From the NCBI GenBank assembly GCA_902607625.1, contig CACLKR010000010.1:1-32045 (forward strand): 32,045 nucleotides of DNA, written 5' to 3'. The position numbers and the translations under genes are program-made. This document shows positions 1-9,026 of the stretch, in pieces; position 1 is the first letter of the stretch; the number at the start of each line of letters is the position of its first letter. This DNA comes from an uncultured Pelagibacteraceae bacterium (GTDB lineage Bacteria; Pseudomonadota; Alphaproteobacteria; Pelagibacterales; Pelagibacteraceae). The notes below the pieces were generated by a model that saw nothing but the letters and a program-made list of their open reading frames with translations, was not told the origin of the DNA and ran no database searches.

Positions 1-1649
1 TTCCTACAAGAAGTCATACGGCAGCCGCTCAAGGTGGAATTTCAGCAGCTTTAGGTAATGCCGGTGAAGATGACTGGCGTTGGCATATGTATGATACGGT
101 AAAAGGATCAGACTGGCTTGGAGATCAAGATTGCATCGAATATCTATGTAAAGAAGCACCAAAAGCCGTTATTGAACTCGAACATTATGGTGTTCCATTT
201 AGCAGAACTAAAGATGGCAAAATATATCAAAGAGCTTTTGGTGGTATGACAAAAAATTATGGTAATGAACCAATTAAAAGAACTTGCGCAGCTGCTGATA
301 GAACTGGTCATGCCATATTACATACTTTGTATGGACAAGCTCTTAAACACAAGACAGAGTTTTTCATTGAGTATTTTGCTTTAGATTTATTAATGAAAAA
401 TGGCGAATGCAAGGGTGTGCTCGCATGGAATTTAAACGATGGAACCATTCATAGATTTCGATCGCATATAACAATTTTAGCTACAGGTGGATATGGTAAA
501 ATTTATTATTCAGCTACAGCAGCTCATACATGTACCGGCGATGGAAATGGTATGGCTTTAAGAGCAGGATTACCATTGCAAGATATGGAATTTGTTCAGT
601 TTCATCCAACAGGACTTTATGGAATTGGTTGCTTAATTTCTGAAGCTGTTAGAGGAGAAGGTGGCTTCTTGCAAAATTCTAAAGGTGAGCATTTTATGGA
701 AAAATATGCTCCTACTGCTAAAGATCTTGCATCAAGAGATGTTGTAAGCAGATCTATAGCAATTGAAATAAATGAAGGAAGGGGTATAGGAAAAAACAAA
801 GATTATGTGCATTTACATATTGAACATATAGATCCTAAAATCATAGAAGCTAGATTGCCCGGAATATCAGAGTCCGTAGCAACTTTTGTAAATCGTGATG
901 TAACTAAAGAACCAATACCAGTTGTTCCAACTGTACATTATAATATGGGAGGGATACCGACAAACTACAAAGCAGAAGTTTTAACTTCAAATGGTAGTGA
1001 TAAAACAATATCAGGATTAATGGCCATAGGTGAAGCTGCGTGTGTATCTGTTCATGGAGCTAATAGATTAGGTTCAAATTCATTGATTGATCTTGTGGTT
1101 TTTGGGAAAGCGGCAGCTAAGAGAGCTGTAGAATTAATAAAACCAAATTCTCCTCACGAAGAGATTTTCAAAAACGAAATAGACAAATCTCTTGATAGAT
1201 TCGATAAATTGAGAAATGGAAATGGTTCAAATAAAACTTCTGAACTTCGATTATCGATGCAAAAAACGATGCAATCAAAGTGTGCGGTTTTTAGAACTGA
1301 AAAAACACTAAAGGAAGGTGTTAATGAAATTAAAAAACCGTATGAAGGTATGCAATCTATATTAGTCAAAGATAAATCTTTAATTTTTAATACAGATTTA
1401 ATGGAAACGCTTGAGTTTGATAATCTTATCCGACAAGCTATTACAACTATGGAGTCAGCTTATCAAAGAAAAGAAAGTCGTGGAGCGCATGCTAGAGAAG
1501 ATTATCCTAAAAGAGATGATGAAAATTATATGAAGCACACTTTGAGTTGGCATAATGGAAAAGAAGTTAAAATTGATTATCGACCGGTAAATTTATCGAC
1601 ATTAACCAGCGATGTTCAAACTTTTCCACCAAAAGAAAGAGTTTATTAA
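1..1649 (+). CDS. sdhA: Succinate dehydrogenase flavoprotein subunit, 5'-truncated by window edge
   Basis: Complex II flavoprotein, which oxidises succinate to fumarate on the inner face of the cytoplasmic membrane and passes electrons through covalent FAD to SdhB. The reading frame is open from base 3, so the first ATG in the window (87) is internal and roughly the first 40 residues lie upstream. The motif [12 protein letters not shown] begins at base 3. Its His (15-17) matches the covalent FAD-attachment His of the family, whose usual form is HTVAAQGG. Further on, [25 protein letters not shown] and [13 protein letters not shown] carry the expected active-site His/Arg residues. The C-terminus has the usual DYRPV and PPKERVY ending. 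The stop overlaps the sdhB start by one base (TAATG), which implies translational coupling. sdhC and sdhD presumably lie upstream. Identity is secure. Confidence 0.97.
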   Translation, partial: PTRSHTAAAQGGISAALGNAGEDDWRWHMYDTVKGSDWLGDQDCIEYLCKEAPKAVIELEHYGVPFSRTKDGKIYQRAFGGMTKNYGNEPIKRTCAAADRTGHAILHTLYGQALKHKTEFFIEYFALDLLMKNGECKGVLAWNLNDGTIHRFRSHITILATGGYGKIYYSATAAHTCTGDGNGMALRAGLPLQDMEFVQFHPTGLYGIGCLISEAVRGEGGFLQNSKGEHFMEKYAPTAKDLASRDVVSRSIAIEINEGRGIGKNKDYVHLHIEHIDPKIIEARLPGISESVATFVNRDVTKEPIPVVPTVHYNMGGIPTNYKAEVLTSNGSDKTISGLMAIGEAACVSVHGANRLGSNSLIDLVVFGKAAAKRAVELIKPNSPHEEIFKNEIDKSLDRFDKLRNGNGSNKTSELRLSMQKTMQSKCAVFRTEKTLKEGVNEIKKPYEGMQSILVKDKSLIFNTDLMETLEFDNLIRQAITTMESAYQRKESRGAHAREDYPKRDDENYMKHTLSWHNGKEVKIDYRPVNLSTLTSDVQTFPPKERVY

Positions 1650-2425
1650 TGGTGCAATTCAATCTTCCAAAAAATTCTAAAATTTTAAAAGGACAATATT
1701 TTAAAGACAAAACAGGTTCTTCAAATCTAAAAATAGTCCATGTTTATAGATGGGATCCAGAAAAAAATGAAAATCCAAGAGAGGATACTTTTGAAGTTAA
1801 TCTAGATACGTGCGGGAATAAAGTTTTAGATATTTTAAATAAAATTAAAAACGAAATAGACTCATCTCTTACTTTTAGGAGATCGTGTGCCCATGGTGTA
1901 TGCGGATCATGTGCAATGAATATTGATGGTATAAATACCCTATCTTGCATGAAATCTTATAAAGATATCAAGGGTGATATTCGTATTTTTCCTTTACCTC
2001 ATCTAAAGGTAGTTAAAGATTTGGTAGCGGATTTAAGCACGTTGTATAGACAATATGCATCAATTGAACCTTGGTTAAAAACAAAAGAATCTAAATCACA
2101 AAAAAATGAAATTAATCAATCCAAGGAAAATAGAGAAAAACTTGACGGATTGTACGAGTGCATTATGTGTGCTTGTTGCTCAACCTCTTGCCCAAGTTAT
2201 TGGTGGAACGGAGAAAGTTATTTGGGTCCGGCAGTTTTATTACAGGCTTATCGCTGGATATCAGATAGTCGAGATGAGGAGAAAAAAGAAAGACTAAAAA
2301 TGGTAGCTGATAAACTTAAATTATACAGGTGCCATACTATAATGAATTGCACAAGTTCTTGCCCAAAAGGCCTAAATCCAGCAAAGGCCATTGGTTCAAT
2401 CAAAAAAATGCTTGCAACAAGCTAG
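1649..2425 (+). CDS. sdhB: Succinate dehydrogenase iron-sulfur subunit
   Basis: SdhB, 258 residues, a normal length, relays electrons from FAD to ubiquinone through three iron-sulfur clusters. The [2Fe-2S] ligands are Cys80, Cys85, Cys88 and Cys100 in a plant-type ferredoxin domain. The C-terminal domain holds [11 protein letters not shown] (171-181) followed by PSYWWN. A second group at Cys228, Cys234 and Cys238 (CHTIMNC, SSCPKG) completes the [4Fe-4S] and [3Fe-4S] sets. The start ATG overlaps the sdhA stop by one base, so the two subunits should be made in fixed ratio. A Lys/Glu/Asn-rich stretch at about 145-165 is a lineage-style linker between the two domains. Nothing is missing. Confidence 0.97.
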   Translation: MVQFNLPKNSKILKGQYFKDKTGSSNLKIVHVYRWDPEKNENPREDTFEVNLDTCGNKVLDILNKIKNEIDSSLTFRRSCAHGVCGSCAMNIDGINTLSCMKSYKDIKGDIRIFPLPHLKVVKDLVADLSTLYRQYASIEPWLKTKESKSQKNEINQSKENREKLDGLYECIMCACCSTSCPSYWWNGESYLGPAVLLQAYRWISDSRDEEKKERLKMVADKLKLYRCHTIMNCTSSCPKGLNPAKAIGSIKKMLATS

Positions 2426-2453
2426 AAGCTTAATTAAATCATTTTAGGCAGAA

Positions 2454-3947
2454 ATGAATTCAATTGAACATTTTATAAACGGAAAAATAACTAAAGGATT
2501 TTCAAAGAAAACATCTAAAATTTTTAATCCAGCAACTGGTGAACAAACAGCTGAGGTAAATTTAGCTTCAAAAAATGATGTAGATCTAGCAGTGGAAAAA
2601 GCAAAGCACGCATTTACTGATTGGAGCAGAAAACCACCAGCTCAAAGAGCAAGAGTAATATTTAAATTTAAGGAATTAATAGAAAAAAACTCAGATGAAA
2701 TAACCAAGCTTATAGTTTCTGAGCACGGAAAAGTTTATGAAGATGCTAAAGGTTCATTAACCAGAGGATTAGAAGTTGTTGAATTTGCATGTGGTATACC
2801 ACATCTTCTTAAAGGTGAATTTTCCGAGAATGTGGGAACTGATGTTGATAGCTGGTCAATTAGACAGCCATTAGGAGTTTGTGCAGGCATTACTCCATTT
2901 AATTTTCCTGCAATGGTTCCAATGTGGATGTTTCCAATGGCTATAGCATGTGGTAATACATTCATACTAAAACCTTCCGAAAAAGATCCCTCTTGTTCAA
3001 TTAAACTAGCGCAGCTATTTAAAGAAGCTGGATTGCCCGATGGAGTTTTTAATGTAGTTAATGGAGATAAAGAAACCGTCGACGCATTGTTAACCAATAA
3101 AGATGTAGTTGCTATAAGCTTTGTTGGATCTACACCAATTGCAAAATATATATATGAAAAAGCTGCAAAAAATGAAAAACGTGTTCAAGCTTTAGGCGGA
3201 GCCAAAAATCATTGCGTTATTATGCCTGACTGCGACCTTGATCAAGCAGTAAATGGCCTGATGGGAGCAGCTTATGGATCAGCTGGTGAAAGATGTATGG
3301 CTCAATCTGTTGCAGTCGCTGTAGGCAAAATTGGAAATCAGCTAGTAAATAAGCTTGCCAAAAAAGTTGAATCTTTAAAAGTTGGTCCAGGATTAGATAA
3401 AAATTCAGAAATGGGACCACTTGTCACCAAGCAACACTTAGAAAAAGTTGAAGGTTATGTTGATCTTGGAGTTCAAGAAGGAGCAAAACTAGTTGTAGAT
3501 GGCAGAAATATAAAACTACAGGGTTATGAAAAAGGTTTTTACATAGGTGGTTGTCTTTTTGATAATGTAGATAAAAAAATGAGAATTTATAAAGAAGAAA
3601 TTTTTGGTCCAGTTCTATCGGTAGTTAGAGTAAGAGATTTTGAAACAGCGGTAAATTTAGTGAACGAGCATGAATTTGGAAACGGAACAAGTATATATAC
3701 TCGTGACGGTGATGTTGGAAGAACTTTTGCTACCAAAATTAAAATTGGAATGGTTGGTATTAATATACCAATACCGGTGCCTGTTGCTTATCATTCATTT
3801 GGAGGTTGGAAGAGATCATTATTTGGCGATCAACATATGCATGGTCCAGAGGGAGTTAGATTTTACACGAAACTAAAAACTATAACTTCAAAATGGCCTA
3901 AGGGAATAGCATCAGATCCCGAATTTGTTATGCCAATACTTAATTAA
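2454..3947 (+). CDS. mmsA: Methylmalonate-semialdehyde dehydrogenase (CoA-acylating)
   Basis: Aldehyde dehydrogenase superfamily enzyme of 497 residues. It matches the CoA-dependent methylmalonate/malonate-semialdehyde dehydrogenase branch, which makes propionyl-CoA or acetyl-CoA during valine, inositol and beta-alanine catabolism. The N-terminal NAD-binding region carries [17 protein letters not shown] and [16 protein letters not shown] near 248-253 is typical of this branch, and the nucleophile is Cys281 in [16 protein letters not shown] lies in the C-terminal half. It starts 28 bases after sdhB on the same strand and ends 5 bases before mdh, so it is probably transcribed within the TCA operon. 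That placement is not intuitive from its pathway, but the product could enter the cycle as succinyl-CoA after propionyl-CoA carboxylation. Substrate preference within the branch cannot be read from sequence alone. Confidence 0.9.
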   Translation: MNSIEHFINGKITKGFSKKTSKIFNPATGEQTAEVNLASKNDVDLAVEKAKHAFTDWSRKPPAQRARVIFKFKELIEKNSDEITKLIVSEHGKVYEDAKGSLTRGLEVVEFACGIPHLLKGEFSENVGTDVDSWSIRQPLGVCAGITPFNFPAMVPMWMFPMAIACGNTFILKPSEKDPSCSIKLAQLFKEAGLPDGVFNVVNGDKETVDALLTNKDVVAISFVGSTPIAKYIYEKAAKNEKRVQALGGAKNHCVIMPDCDLDQAVNGLMGAAYGSAGERCMAQSVAVAVGKIGNQLVNKLAKKVESLKVGPGLDKNSEMGPLVTKQHLEKVEGYVDLGVQEGAKLVVDGRNIKLQGYEKGFYIGGCLFDNVDKKMRIYKEEIFGPVLSVVRVRDFETAVNLVNEHEFGNGTSIYTRDGDVGRTFATKIKIGMVGINIPIPVPVAYHSFGGWKRSLFGDQHMHGPEGVRFYTKLKTITSKWPKGIASDPEFVMPILN

Positions 3948-3952
3948 ATTTT

Positions 3953-4900
3953 ATGAAAAAGAAAATTTCTTTAATAGGAGCAGGAATGATTGGTGGCACG
4001 CTAGCTCACCTCATAAGCATCAAAGAACTTGCAGATGTTGTGCTTTTTGATGTAGCTGAAGGCTTAGCCAAAGGCAAAGCTTTGGATATAGCTCAATCAA
4101 CATCAATTAGTGGTTCTAATATTAATCTTACAGGCACGAATAACTACGAAGATACTAAAAATTCAGATGTGATTATTATTACAGCAGGAATCCCAAGAAA
4201 ACCAGGTATGTCCAGAGATGATTTGCTAGAAACGAATTTAAAAATAATAAAACAAGTAGCCGAAGGGATAAAAAAAACCTCTCCCAATGCATTTGTAATT
4301 TGTATTACAAATCCTTTAGATGTTATTGTTATGGCATTGCAAAAATACTCTGGTTTACCAACTAATATGGTTGTAGGAATGGCTGGTATATTAGATTCCT
4401 CAAGATTTAAATATTTTCTTTCCCGAGAACTTCAAGTACCAGTTAAAAATATTGAATCATTGGTTTTGGGAGGACATGGAGATACTATGGTACCAATGCC
4501 TAATCAAACCAAAATAAATGGCAAGTCTTTAAATCAAGTTATTAAAAAAGAAAAACTAGATCCAATAATTGAGAGAACACGTAAAGGAGGAGCTGAAATA
4601 GGAAAGTTATTACAAAAAGCATCAGCATTTTATGCGCCTGCAGCTTCAGGAATTGAGATGGCGGAATCTTATATCAAAGATTTAAAAAAAACTTTACCAT
4701 GTGCGGCTTATTTAAGCGGTGAATATGGTGTAAATAATATATATGCGGGTGTTCCAGTTGTAATAGGTAATAATGGCATAGAAAAAATAGTTGAACTATC
4801 GCTAAGTAAAGAAGAAAAGGTAAATTTTAATTTGTCTATTAAAGCTGTAAGAGAACTTTTTGAGGTGGCTGTAAAAATAGATAAAGATTTAGGAAGTTAA
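3953..4900 (+). CDS. mdh: Malate dehydrogenase (NAD, LDH-like type)
   Basis: Oxidises malate to oxaloacetate with NAD in the cytoplasm; 315 residues, the usual length for the tetrameric LDH-like malate dehydrogenases of alphaproteobacteria. The Rossmann motif GAGMIGG is at 9-15 and Asp34 sits at the end of the second strand, as expected for NAD preference. The substrate loop contains Arg82 ([12 protein letters not shown]), the residue type that selects malate over lactate. Arg88 and Arg151 fit the carboxylate-binding positions, and His175 ([10 protein letters not shown]) is the catalytic base. The gene starts 5 bases after the mmsA stop with no obvious Shine-Dalgarno, as is common here. Confidence 0.96.
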   Translation: MKKKISLIGAGMIGGTLAHLISIKELADVVLFDVAEGLAKGKALDIAQSTSISGSNINLTGTNNYEDTKNSDVIIITAGIPRKPGMSRDDLLETNLKIIKQVAEGIKKTSPNAFVICITNPLDVIVMALQKYSGLPTNMVVGMAGILDSSRFKYFLSRELQVPVKNIESLVLGGHGDTMVPMPNQTKINGKSLNQVIKKEKLDPIIERTRKGGAEIGKLLQKASAFYAPAASGIEMAESYIKDLKKTLPCAAYLSGEYGVNNIYAGVPVVIGNNGIEKIVELSLSKEEKVNFNLSIKAVRELFEVAVKIDKDLGS

Positions 4901-4949
4901 TTTTTTATTTCTTTATAATAAATAAAGTTTTACTTAATATATTTTTTTA

Positions 4950-6521
4950 ATGAAAAATAATATTTTATTTAATAAAAAAATTTTTTTTGTTGTCTTTCTT
5001 TTCCTATTTTCGTTATTAATCAACCAATATTATGGGAATAAAGGAATTTTTCCCGTTGATAGCTTTGCTCACTTTGATACAGGTTTCAGAATTTTATTGG
5101 GAGAATATCCCTTTAAGGATTATTGGGTCGTTTCAGGACCTTTAATTGATTATCTTCAATCTATTTTATTTTATTTTTTTGGTGTTAATTGGCAGAGTTA
5201 TGTATTGCATGCATCATTAATGAATGCAGTTCTAACTCTTGCAACTTTTTTTGTTTTAAGAAATTTTAATCTCAACATTTATTATAGTTTTGTATATTCA
5301 ATATTTTTTTCTATTCTTGCTTATCCTACAAGTGGCACACCGTTTGTTGATCATCACTCAGCTTTTTTCTCTTTACTGGGAATTTATAGTTTAATTTTGG
5401 GTATAAAAACTGAAAAAAAAATATACTGGATTTTACTGCCGGTACTTTTTGTATTTGGATTTTTGTCAAAACAAGTACCCTCGTCTTATATAATTTTATC
5501 AGCAACTTTAGTTTTAATCTTTTTCTCATTAGTTAATAAAAAATATTATTGGATAAAATATTCTCTTGTAAGTTTTATTTTAATAATTTTAATATTATTA
5601 ATTTTCGGAAAAGTTCAGGGAATAAGCTTATCTTCTTTTTTAAATCAATACTTTTTTTATCCCCAAAGCATTGGAACAAAAAGAATAGATAATTTAGTTT
5701 TTACTTTTGGGGGAATAGTAGATCATTTTAAATTTATTTATATTGCGCTTATACCTCTATTCTTTATAAATTTAAAAAAAGTTTTTTTTGAAGCAAAATA
5801 TTTAAAACATAAAGATTTTTATTACTTTTTGACTTTAATTTTATTTACATTTGCTTTGATTTTGCACCAAATATTAACAAGAAATCAAACGTTTATATTT
5901 TTTTTAATTCCAATTTTATTCGCATTTTCTCATATTTACCTAAACCTATCCAAATCTAACTTAAATAAAATTTTACCTGTAATTTTAATTTTAATTTGTT
6001 TATTTGCTGCGCTTAAATATCATATAAGATTTAATGAAAATAGAAAATTTCATGAATTAAATTATGTAAATTTTGAACTACATGCAAATGGTAAAGAAAT
6101 TGATAAAAAATTTACAGGTTTAAAATGGATTACCCCTGAATATAAAAATAGATCTAATGAAGAAATTGATTTAATCAATAAAGTAAAATTTCATTTATTA
6201 AATGATACTAGAACTAAAATGGTAATAACTAATTATTCTTTTTTTTCAAGCGTTTTAAACGAAAAACTTTATTCACCGAGCAGATGGTACATATTAGATG
6301 GAACAGATTATCCTATGAAAAATAATAAATATTTTATTGATTACAAAAATTTATTAATAAATATTATTAAAAAGAATAATATTCTTGTTATTTATATGGT
6401 CCATCCTCAACCAAGTTCAATTTTATATCAATATATTGACAGAAGTTGTTTTACTGAAATAAAAATATCTAACGTTTTAAATAGTTATGAATTAAAAAAT
6501 TGCTATGAAATTAATGGATAA
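4950..6521 (+). CDS. Polytopic membrane protein, GT-C glycosyltransferase-like, function unknown
   Basis: I do not recognise a specific family member. The 523-residue product has an N-terminal membrane segment (about 11-28). A first outer loop follows with FPVDSFAHFD (Asp37, Asp43), GEYPFKDYW and SGPLIDY, then about ten more hydrophobic segments to roughly residue 355. The last ~165 residues are hydrophilic and contain KWITPEYKN and VIYMVHPQPSS. An acidic loop after TM1, followed by a short glycine/proline-rich amphipathic stretch, resembles GT-C enzymes of the PMT/ArnT/GT39 kind that use polyprenyl-phosphate sugars. On that analogy Asp37 would be the catalytic base candidate. This is analogy from layout, not a proven match. 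It is even more AT-rich than its neighbours and interrupts the TCA genes between mdh and sucC, with 49- and 25-base spacers. It could be a later insertion or a lineage-specific cargo gene. Confidence 0.6.
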   Translation: MKNNILFNKKIFFVVFLFLFSLLINQYYGNKGIFPVDSFAHFDTGFRILLGEYPFKDYWVVSGPLIDYLQSILFYFFGVNWQSYVLHASLMNAVLTLATFFVLRNFNLNIYYSFVYSIFFSILAYPTSGTPFVDHHSAFFSLLGIYSLILGIKTEKKIYWILLPVLFVFGFLSKQVPSSYIILSATLVLIFFSLVNKKYYWIKYSLVSFILIILILLIFGKVQGISLSSFLNQYFFYPQSIGTKRIDNLVFTFGGIVDHFKFIYIALIPLFFINLKKVFFEAKYLKHKDFYYFLTLILFTFALILHQILTRNQTFIFFLIPILFAFSHIYLNLSKSNLNKILPVILILICLFAALKYHIRFNENRKFHELNYVNFELHANGKEIDKKFTGLKWITPEYKNRSNEEIDLINKVKFHLLNDTRTKMVITNYSFFSSVLNEKLYSPSRWYILDGTDYPMKNNKYFIDYKNLLINIIKKNNILVIYMVHPQPSSILYQYIDRSCFTEIKISNVLNSYELKNCYEING

Positions 6522-6546
6522 AATTTTTTTCAATAAATATAAATAA

Positions 6547-7707
6547 ATGAATATTCACGAACATCAAGCAAAAGAAATTCTAAAAAAATTTGATATTAGC
6601 GTTCCCAACGGCGCTGTACTATTTTCATTAGAAGAAATAGATCAAAATTTTAAAAAATTAAAAACAGGTAAAATTGTTCTAAAAGCACAGATTCATGCTG
6701 GAGGGAGAGGGAAAGCCGGTGGTATAAAAATAGTAAATGGTATTGAAGAATTAAAGAAAGAAGCAAAAAATTTATTTGGAAAAAAATTAATTACACAACA
6801 AACTGGACCACAAGGAAAAGAAATCAAGAGGTTATATATTGAGGAGACTTGTGATATAGCGAAAGAATTTTATTTATCTTGTTTGATTGACAGATCAAGT
6901 TCAAAAATTGCTTTTATTTCTAGTGCTGCTGGAGGCGTTAATATAGAAGAGGTTGCAAAAAACAATCCTGAAAAAATTGTTACTGTAAAAATGAATTTAT
7001 CAGGATTAGTTAATAAAAAAGATATCGAAAAAATAGTTCGACCATTTGTTTTGTCCGAAAAATCACAGAAACAGGCTTTTAGTCTTATCCAATCTATTTA
7101 TGAAGTTTTAATCAAAAAAGATGCAAATCTAATAGAAATTAATCCACTAATCTTAACTAAAGATGACAACTTGCTGTGTCTTGATGCAAAAATTAATTTT
7201 GATGATAATGCATTATACCGACACCCAGATATTTTATCTCTGAAAGATTTTAATGAAGAGGATCCAATTGAAACAGAGGCTGGTAAGCATGGTTTGGCTT
7301 ATATTAAATTGGATGGAAAAATTGGCTGCATGGTTAATGGTGCGGGTCTAGCAATGGCAACTATGGATATAATTAAATTATATGGATCTGAGCCAGCTAA
7401 TTTTCTTGATGTTGGAGGTGGTGCTTCAAAGGAAAAGGTGTCAGCTGGTTTCAAAATTATACTTTCAGATAAAAGTGTTAAAGGAATTTTAATTAATATT
7501 TTTGGAGGAATAATGAAATGTGATGTGTTAGCCCAAGGAGTTGTTGATGCCGCAAAAGATATTAATTTATCAATACCCTTGGTGGTTAGATTAGCTGGTA
7601 CTAATGTAGAATTAGGAAAAGAAATTTTAAAAAAATCAAAATTAAAAATTATATCTGCTGATAATTTGGCAGATGCAGCAAAAAAAATTGTTGAGGGCAC
7701 AAAATAA
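6547..7707 (+). CDS. sucC: Succinyl-CoA synthetase (ADP-forming), beta subunit
   Basis: Beta subunit of succinyl-CoA synthetase, 386 residues, close to the usual ~390. It opens with [12 protein letters not shown], a family signature. The ATP-grasp domain carries [10 protein letters not shown] and a metal-binding region ending in LIEINPLIL. The C-terminal ligase domain has [10 protein letters not shown] and [11 protein letters not shown], which form the succinate/phosphate site at the interface with the alpha subunit. It makes ATP or GTP from succinyl-CoA in the TCA cycle. The stop is followed two bases later by the sucD start, so the subunits are coupled. No feature seen distinguishes ADP from GDP use with certainty. 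Confidence 0.97.
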   Translation: MNIHEHQAKEILKKFDISVPNGAVLFSLEEIDQNFKKLKTGKIVLKAQIHAGGRGKAGGIKIVNGIEELKKEAKNLFGKKLITQQTGPQGKEIKRLYIEETCDIAKEFYLSCLIDRSSSKIAFISSAAGGVNIEEVAKNNPEKIVTVKMNLSGLVNKKDIEKIVRPFVLSEKSQKQAFSLIQSIYEVLIKKDANLIEINPLILTKDDNLLCLDAKINFDDNALYRHPDILSLKDFNEEDPIETEAGKHGLAYIKLDGKIGCMVNGAGLAMATMDIIKLYGSEPANFLDVGGGASKEKVSAGFKIILSDKSVKGILINIFGGIMKCDVLAQGVVDAAKDINLSIPLVVRLAGTNVELGKEILKKSKLKIISADNLADAAKKIVEGTK

Positions 7708-7709
7708 TA

Positions 7710-8585
7710 ATGTCTATTTTGGTAAATAAAAACACAAGATTAATTTGTCAAGGTTTCACAGGAGCTCATGGTACATTTCATTCGGAACAGGCCATTGCTT
7801 ATGGCACGAATTTAGTAGGTGGAGTTACTCCAAAAAAGGGAGGACAAATTCATTTAGAAAAACCAGTTTTTAATACAGTTAGCGAAGCTGTCGAAAAAAC
7901 GCAAGCAAACGCGACTATGATTTATGTTCCCGCAAAATTTGCAACTTCAGCAATTATTGAGGCTATAGAAAATGAAATTCCATTAATTGTTTGTATTACC
8001 GAAGGTATTCCAGTTTTAGATATGATTAAAGTAAAAGAAAAACTTGCTAAATCAAAGTCACGTCTAATTGGACCAAACTGTCCTGGAATTATAACTCCCG
8101 AAGAATGTAAAATCGGTATTATGCCAGGAAATATTCATAAAAAAGGTTCATGTGGAATTGTTTCAAGGTCAGGTACACTTACATATGAAGCTGTAGCTCA
8201 AACAACTGAATGTGAGATAGGTCAATCGACAGTAATTGGAATAGGTGGAGATCCAATTAATGGAACAAGTTTTATTGATTGTTTAGAACTTTTTTTAAAA
8301 GATGAGCAGACCAAATCAATCTTAATGATTGGAGAGATAGGTGGTTCTGCAGAGGAAGAGGCTTCAGAATTTATTAAATCTTCTAAGATTAAAAAACCTA
8401 TTGTTGGATTTGTAGCTGGTGTAACAGCGCCGCCTGGAAAACGAATGGGCCATGCAGGAGCAATTATATCGGGGGGAAAAGGAAATGCAGGAGACAAAAT
8501 AGAAAAAATGAAATCATGCGGCATTATAATAGCAGAGTCACCTGCACAAATTGGTCAAACCTTGTATAACAAACTTGCAAGATAG
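7710..8585 (+). CDS. sucD: Succinyl-CoA synthetase, alpha subunit
   Basis: Alpha subunit, 291 residues, the normal size. The N-terminal CoA-binding domain begins [21 protein letters not shown], with FTGAHGTFH contacting CoA. GPNCPGII and [10 protein letters not shown] are typical ligase-domain motifs. His248 in [16 protein letters not shown] is the residue transiently phosphorylated during catalysis. The gene follows sucC by two bases. Its last codons overlap a good candidate -35 element for sucA (see the promoter entry). All expected residues are present. Confidence 0.97.
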   Translation: MSILVNKNTRLICQGFTGAHGTFHSEQAIAYGTNLVGGVTPKKGGQIHLEKPVFNTVSEAVEKTQANATMIYVPAKFATSAIIEAIENEIPLIVCITEGIPVLDMIKVKEKLAKSKSRLIGPNCPGIITPEECKIGIMPGNIHKKGSCGIVSRSGTLTYEAVAQTTECEIGQSTVIGIGGDPINGTSFIDCLELFLKDEQTKSILMIGEIGGSAEEEASEFIKSSKIKKPIVGFVAGVTAPPGKRMGHAGAIISGGKGNAGDKIEKMKSCGIIIAESPAQIGQTLYNKLAR

Positions 8586-8603
8586 TTTTATCAATTTTAT
8601 AAT
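8575..8603 (+). promoter_or_regulatory. Candidate sigma70-type promoter for sucA
   Basis: TTGCAA (8575-8580) and TATAAT (8598-8603) are separated by exactly 17 bases. They lie across the sucD stop codon and 25 bases upstream of the sucA ATG. Transcription would begin near 8610, giving a leader of about 20 bases. It could let sucAB-lpd be expressed separately from sucCD. In such AT-rich DNA a TATAAT can arise by chance, but the matched -35 and ideal spacing raise the odds. The same bases contain a weak A/T-rich inverted repeat (TTTTATC at 8586, GATAAAA at 8606). Confidence 0.45.
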
Positions 8604-8628
8604 AAGATAAAATTTATTTTTACTATCA

Positions 8629-8841
8629 ATGACATCAAACAAAGATAATACAATTTTTGAAAAAACCTCATTTTTACAAGGAAGCAATAGTGCTTTTATT
8701 AAGGAACTTTATTTAAAATATTTAAAAAATCCAGAATCCGTTCCTCCAAGTTGGGTAGAATTTTTTGATGGCCTCAACGAAGATCAGGATATCATAAAAA
8801 AAGAAATATTAGGACCAAGTTGGTCCCCTGAAAAAAAATAA
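8629..8841 (+). pseudogene. sucA: 2-oxoglutarate dehydrogenase E1, N-terminal fragment (frameshifted)
   Basis: This 70-codon frame is the start of the sucA gene that continues in another frame downstream. It encodes the short N-terminal E1o segment (FLQGSNSAFIKELY, PPSWVEFFDG) that in this family docks E1 on the E2 core, followed by GPSWSPEKK and a stop at 8839-8841. The stop follows an A8 tract (8831-8838). With one A fewer, reading continues as PEKNNNLKINPLEKDF through 8842-8950 with no stop. A second shift is then needed near 8919-8926 to enter the frame of the catalytic part. As written, the product would be a tethering peptide with no catalytic domain. It may be a sequence error, a real mutation, or a site rescued by transcriptional slippage. 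Confidence 0.85.
8831..8838 (+). repeat. A8 tract at first sucA frame break
   Basis: Eight consecutive A residues directly after codons for W-S-P-E. The frame used from 8629 ends at 8839-8841. Removing one A would join it to the frame that stays open from 8798 to 8953. The break must lie between 8798 and 8838, and this tract is the most natural place because the GPSWSP segment before it reads well. Confidence 0.75.
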
Positions 8842-8918
8842 TAATTTAAAAATTAATCCTTTAGAAAAAGATTTTGTCGTAGACAAACAACCATCTATTA
8901 ATGATACATTAATTACAG

Positions 8919-8926
8919 AAAAAAAA
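8919..8926 (+). repeat. A8 tract at second sucA frame break
   Basis: Eight consecutive A residues within the window (8913-8953) where both the middle frame and the catalytic frame are open. Loss of one A gives T-E-K-N-Y-E-K-E-K-E-Q and leads directly into SVKAIALIRAYRIRGHL, the conserved beginning of the E1 catalytic part. A shorter A run at 8932-8935 is an alternative site for the same shift. Confidence 0.7.
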
Positions 8927-9026
8927 TTACGAAAAGGAAAAAGAACAATCTGTTAAAGCCATTGCTCTGATTAGAGCATATAGAATTAGAGGACATCTTA
9001 TAGCAAATCTTGATCCATTAGACATT

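Noticed and set aside
7299-7700. 133-codon open frame antisense to sucC
   Set aside because: It mirrors the codon pattern of a certain gene, has low-complexity composition and no recognisable motif. The same holds for other long antisense frames at 2735-3097, 13449-13772 and 29357-29707.
8586-8612. TTTTATC/GATAAAA inverted repeat as an intrinsic terminator after sucD
   Set aside because: Seven almost pure A-T pairs with a 13-base loop would be too weak for a convincing terminator, and it coincides with a better promoter match.
8831-8926. Programmed ribosomal frameshifting in sucA
   Set aside because: Two separate +1-type shifts with no known slippery heptamer, stimulatory structure or family precedent for E1. 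Sequence error, mutation or transcriptional slippage fit better.
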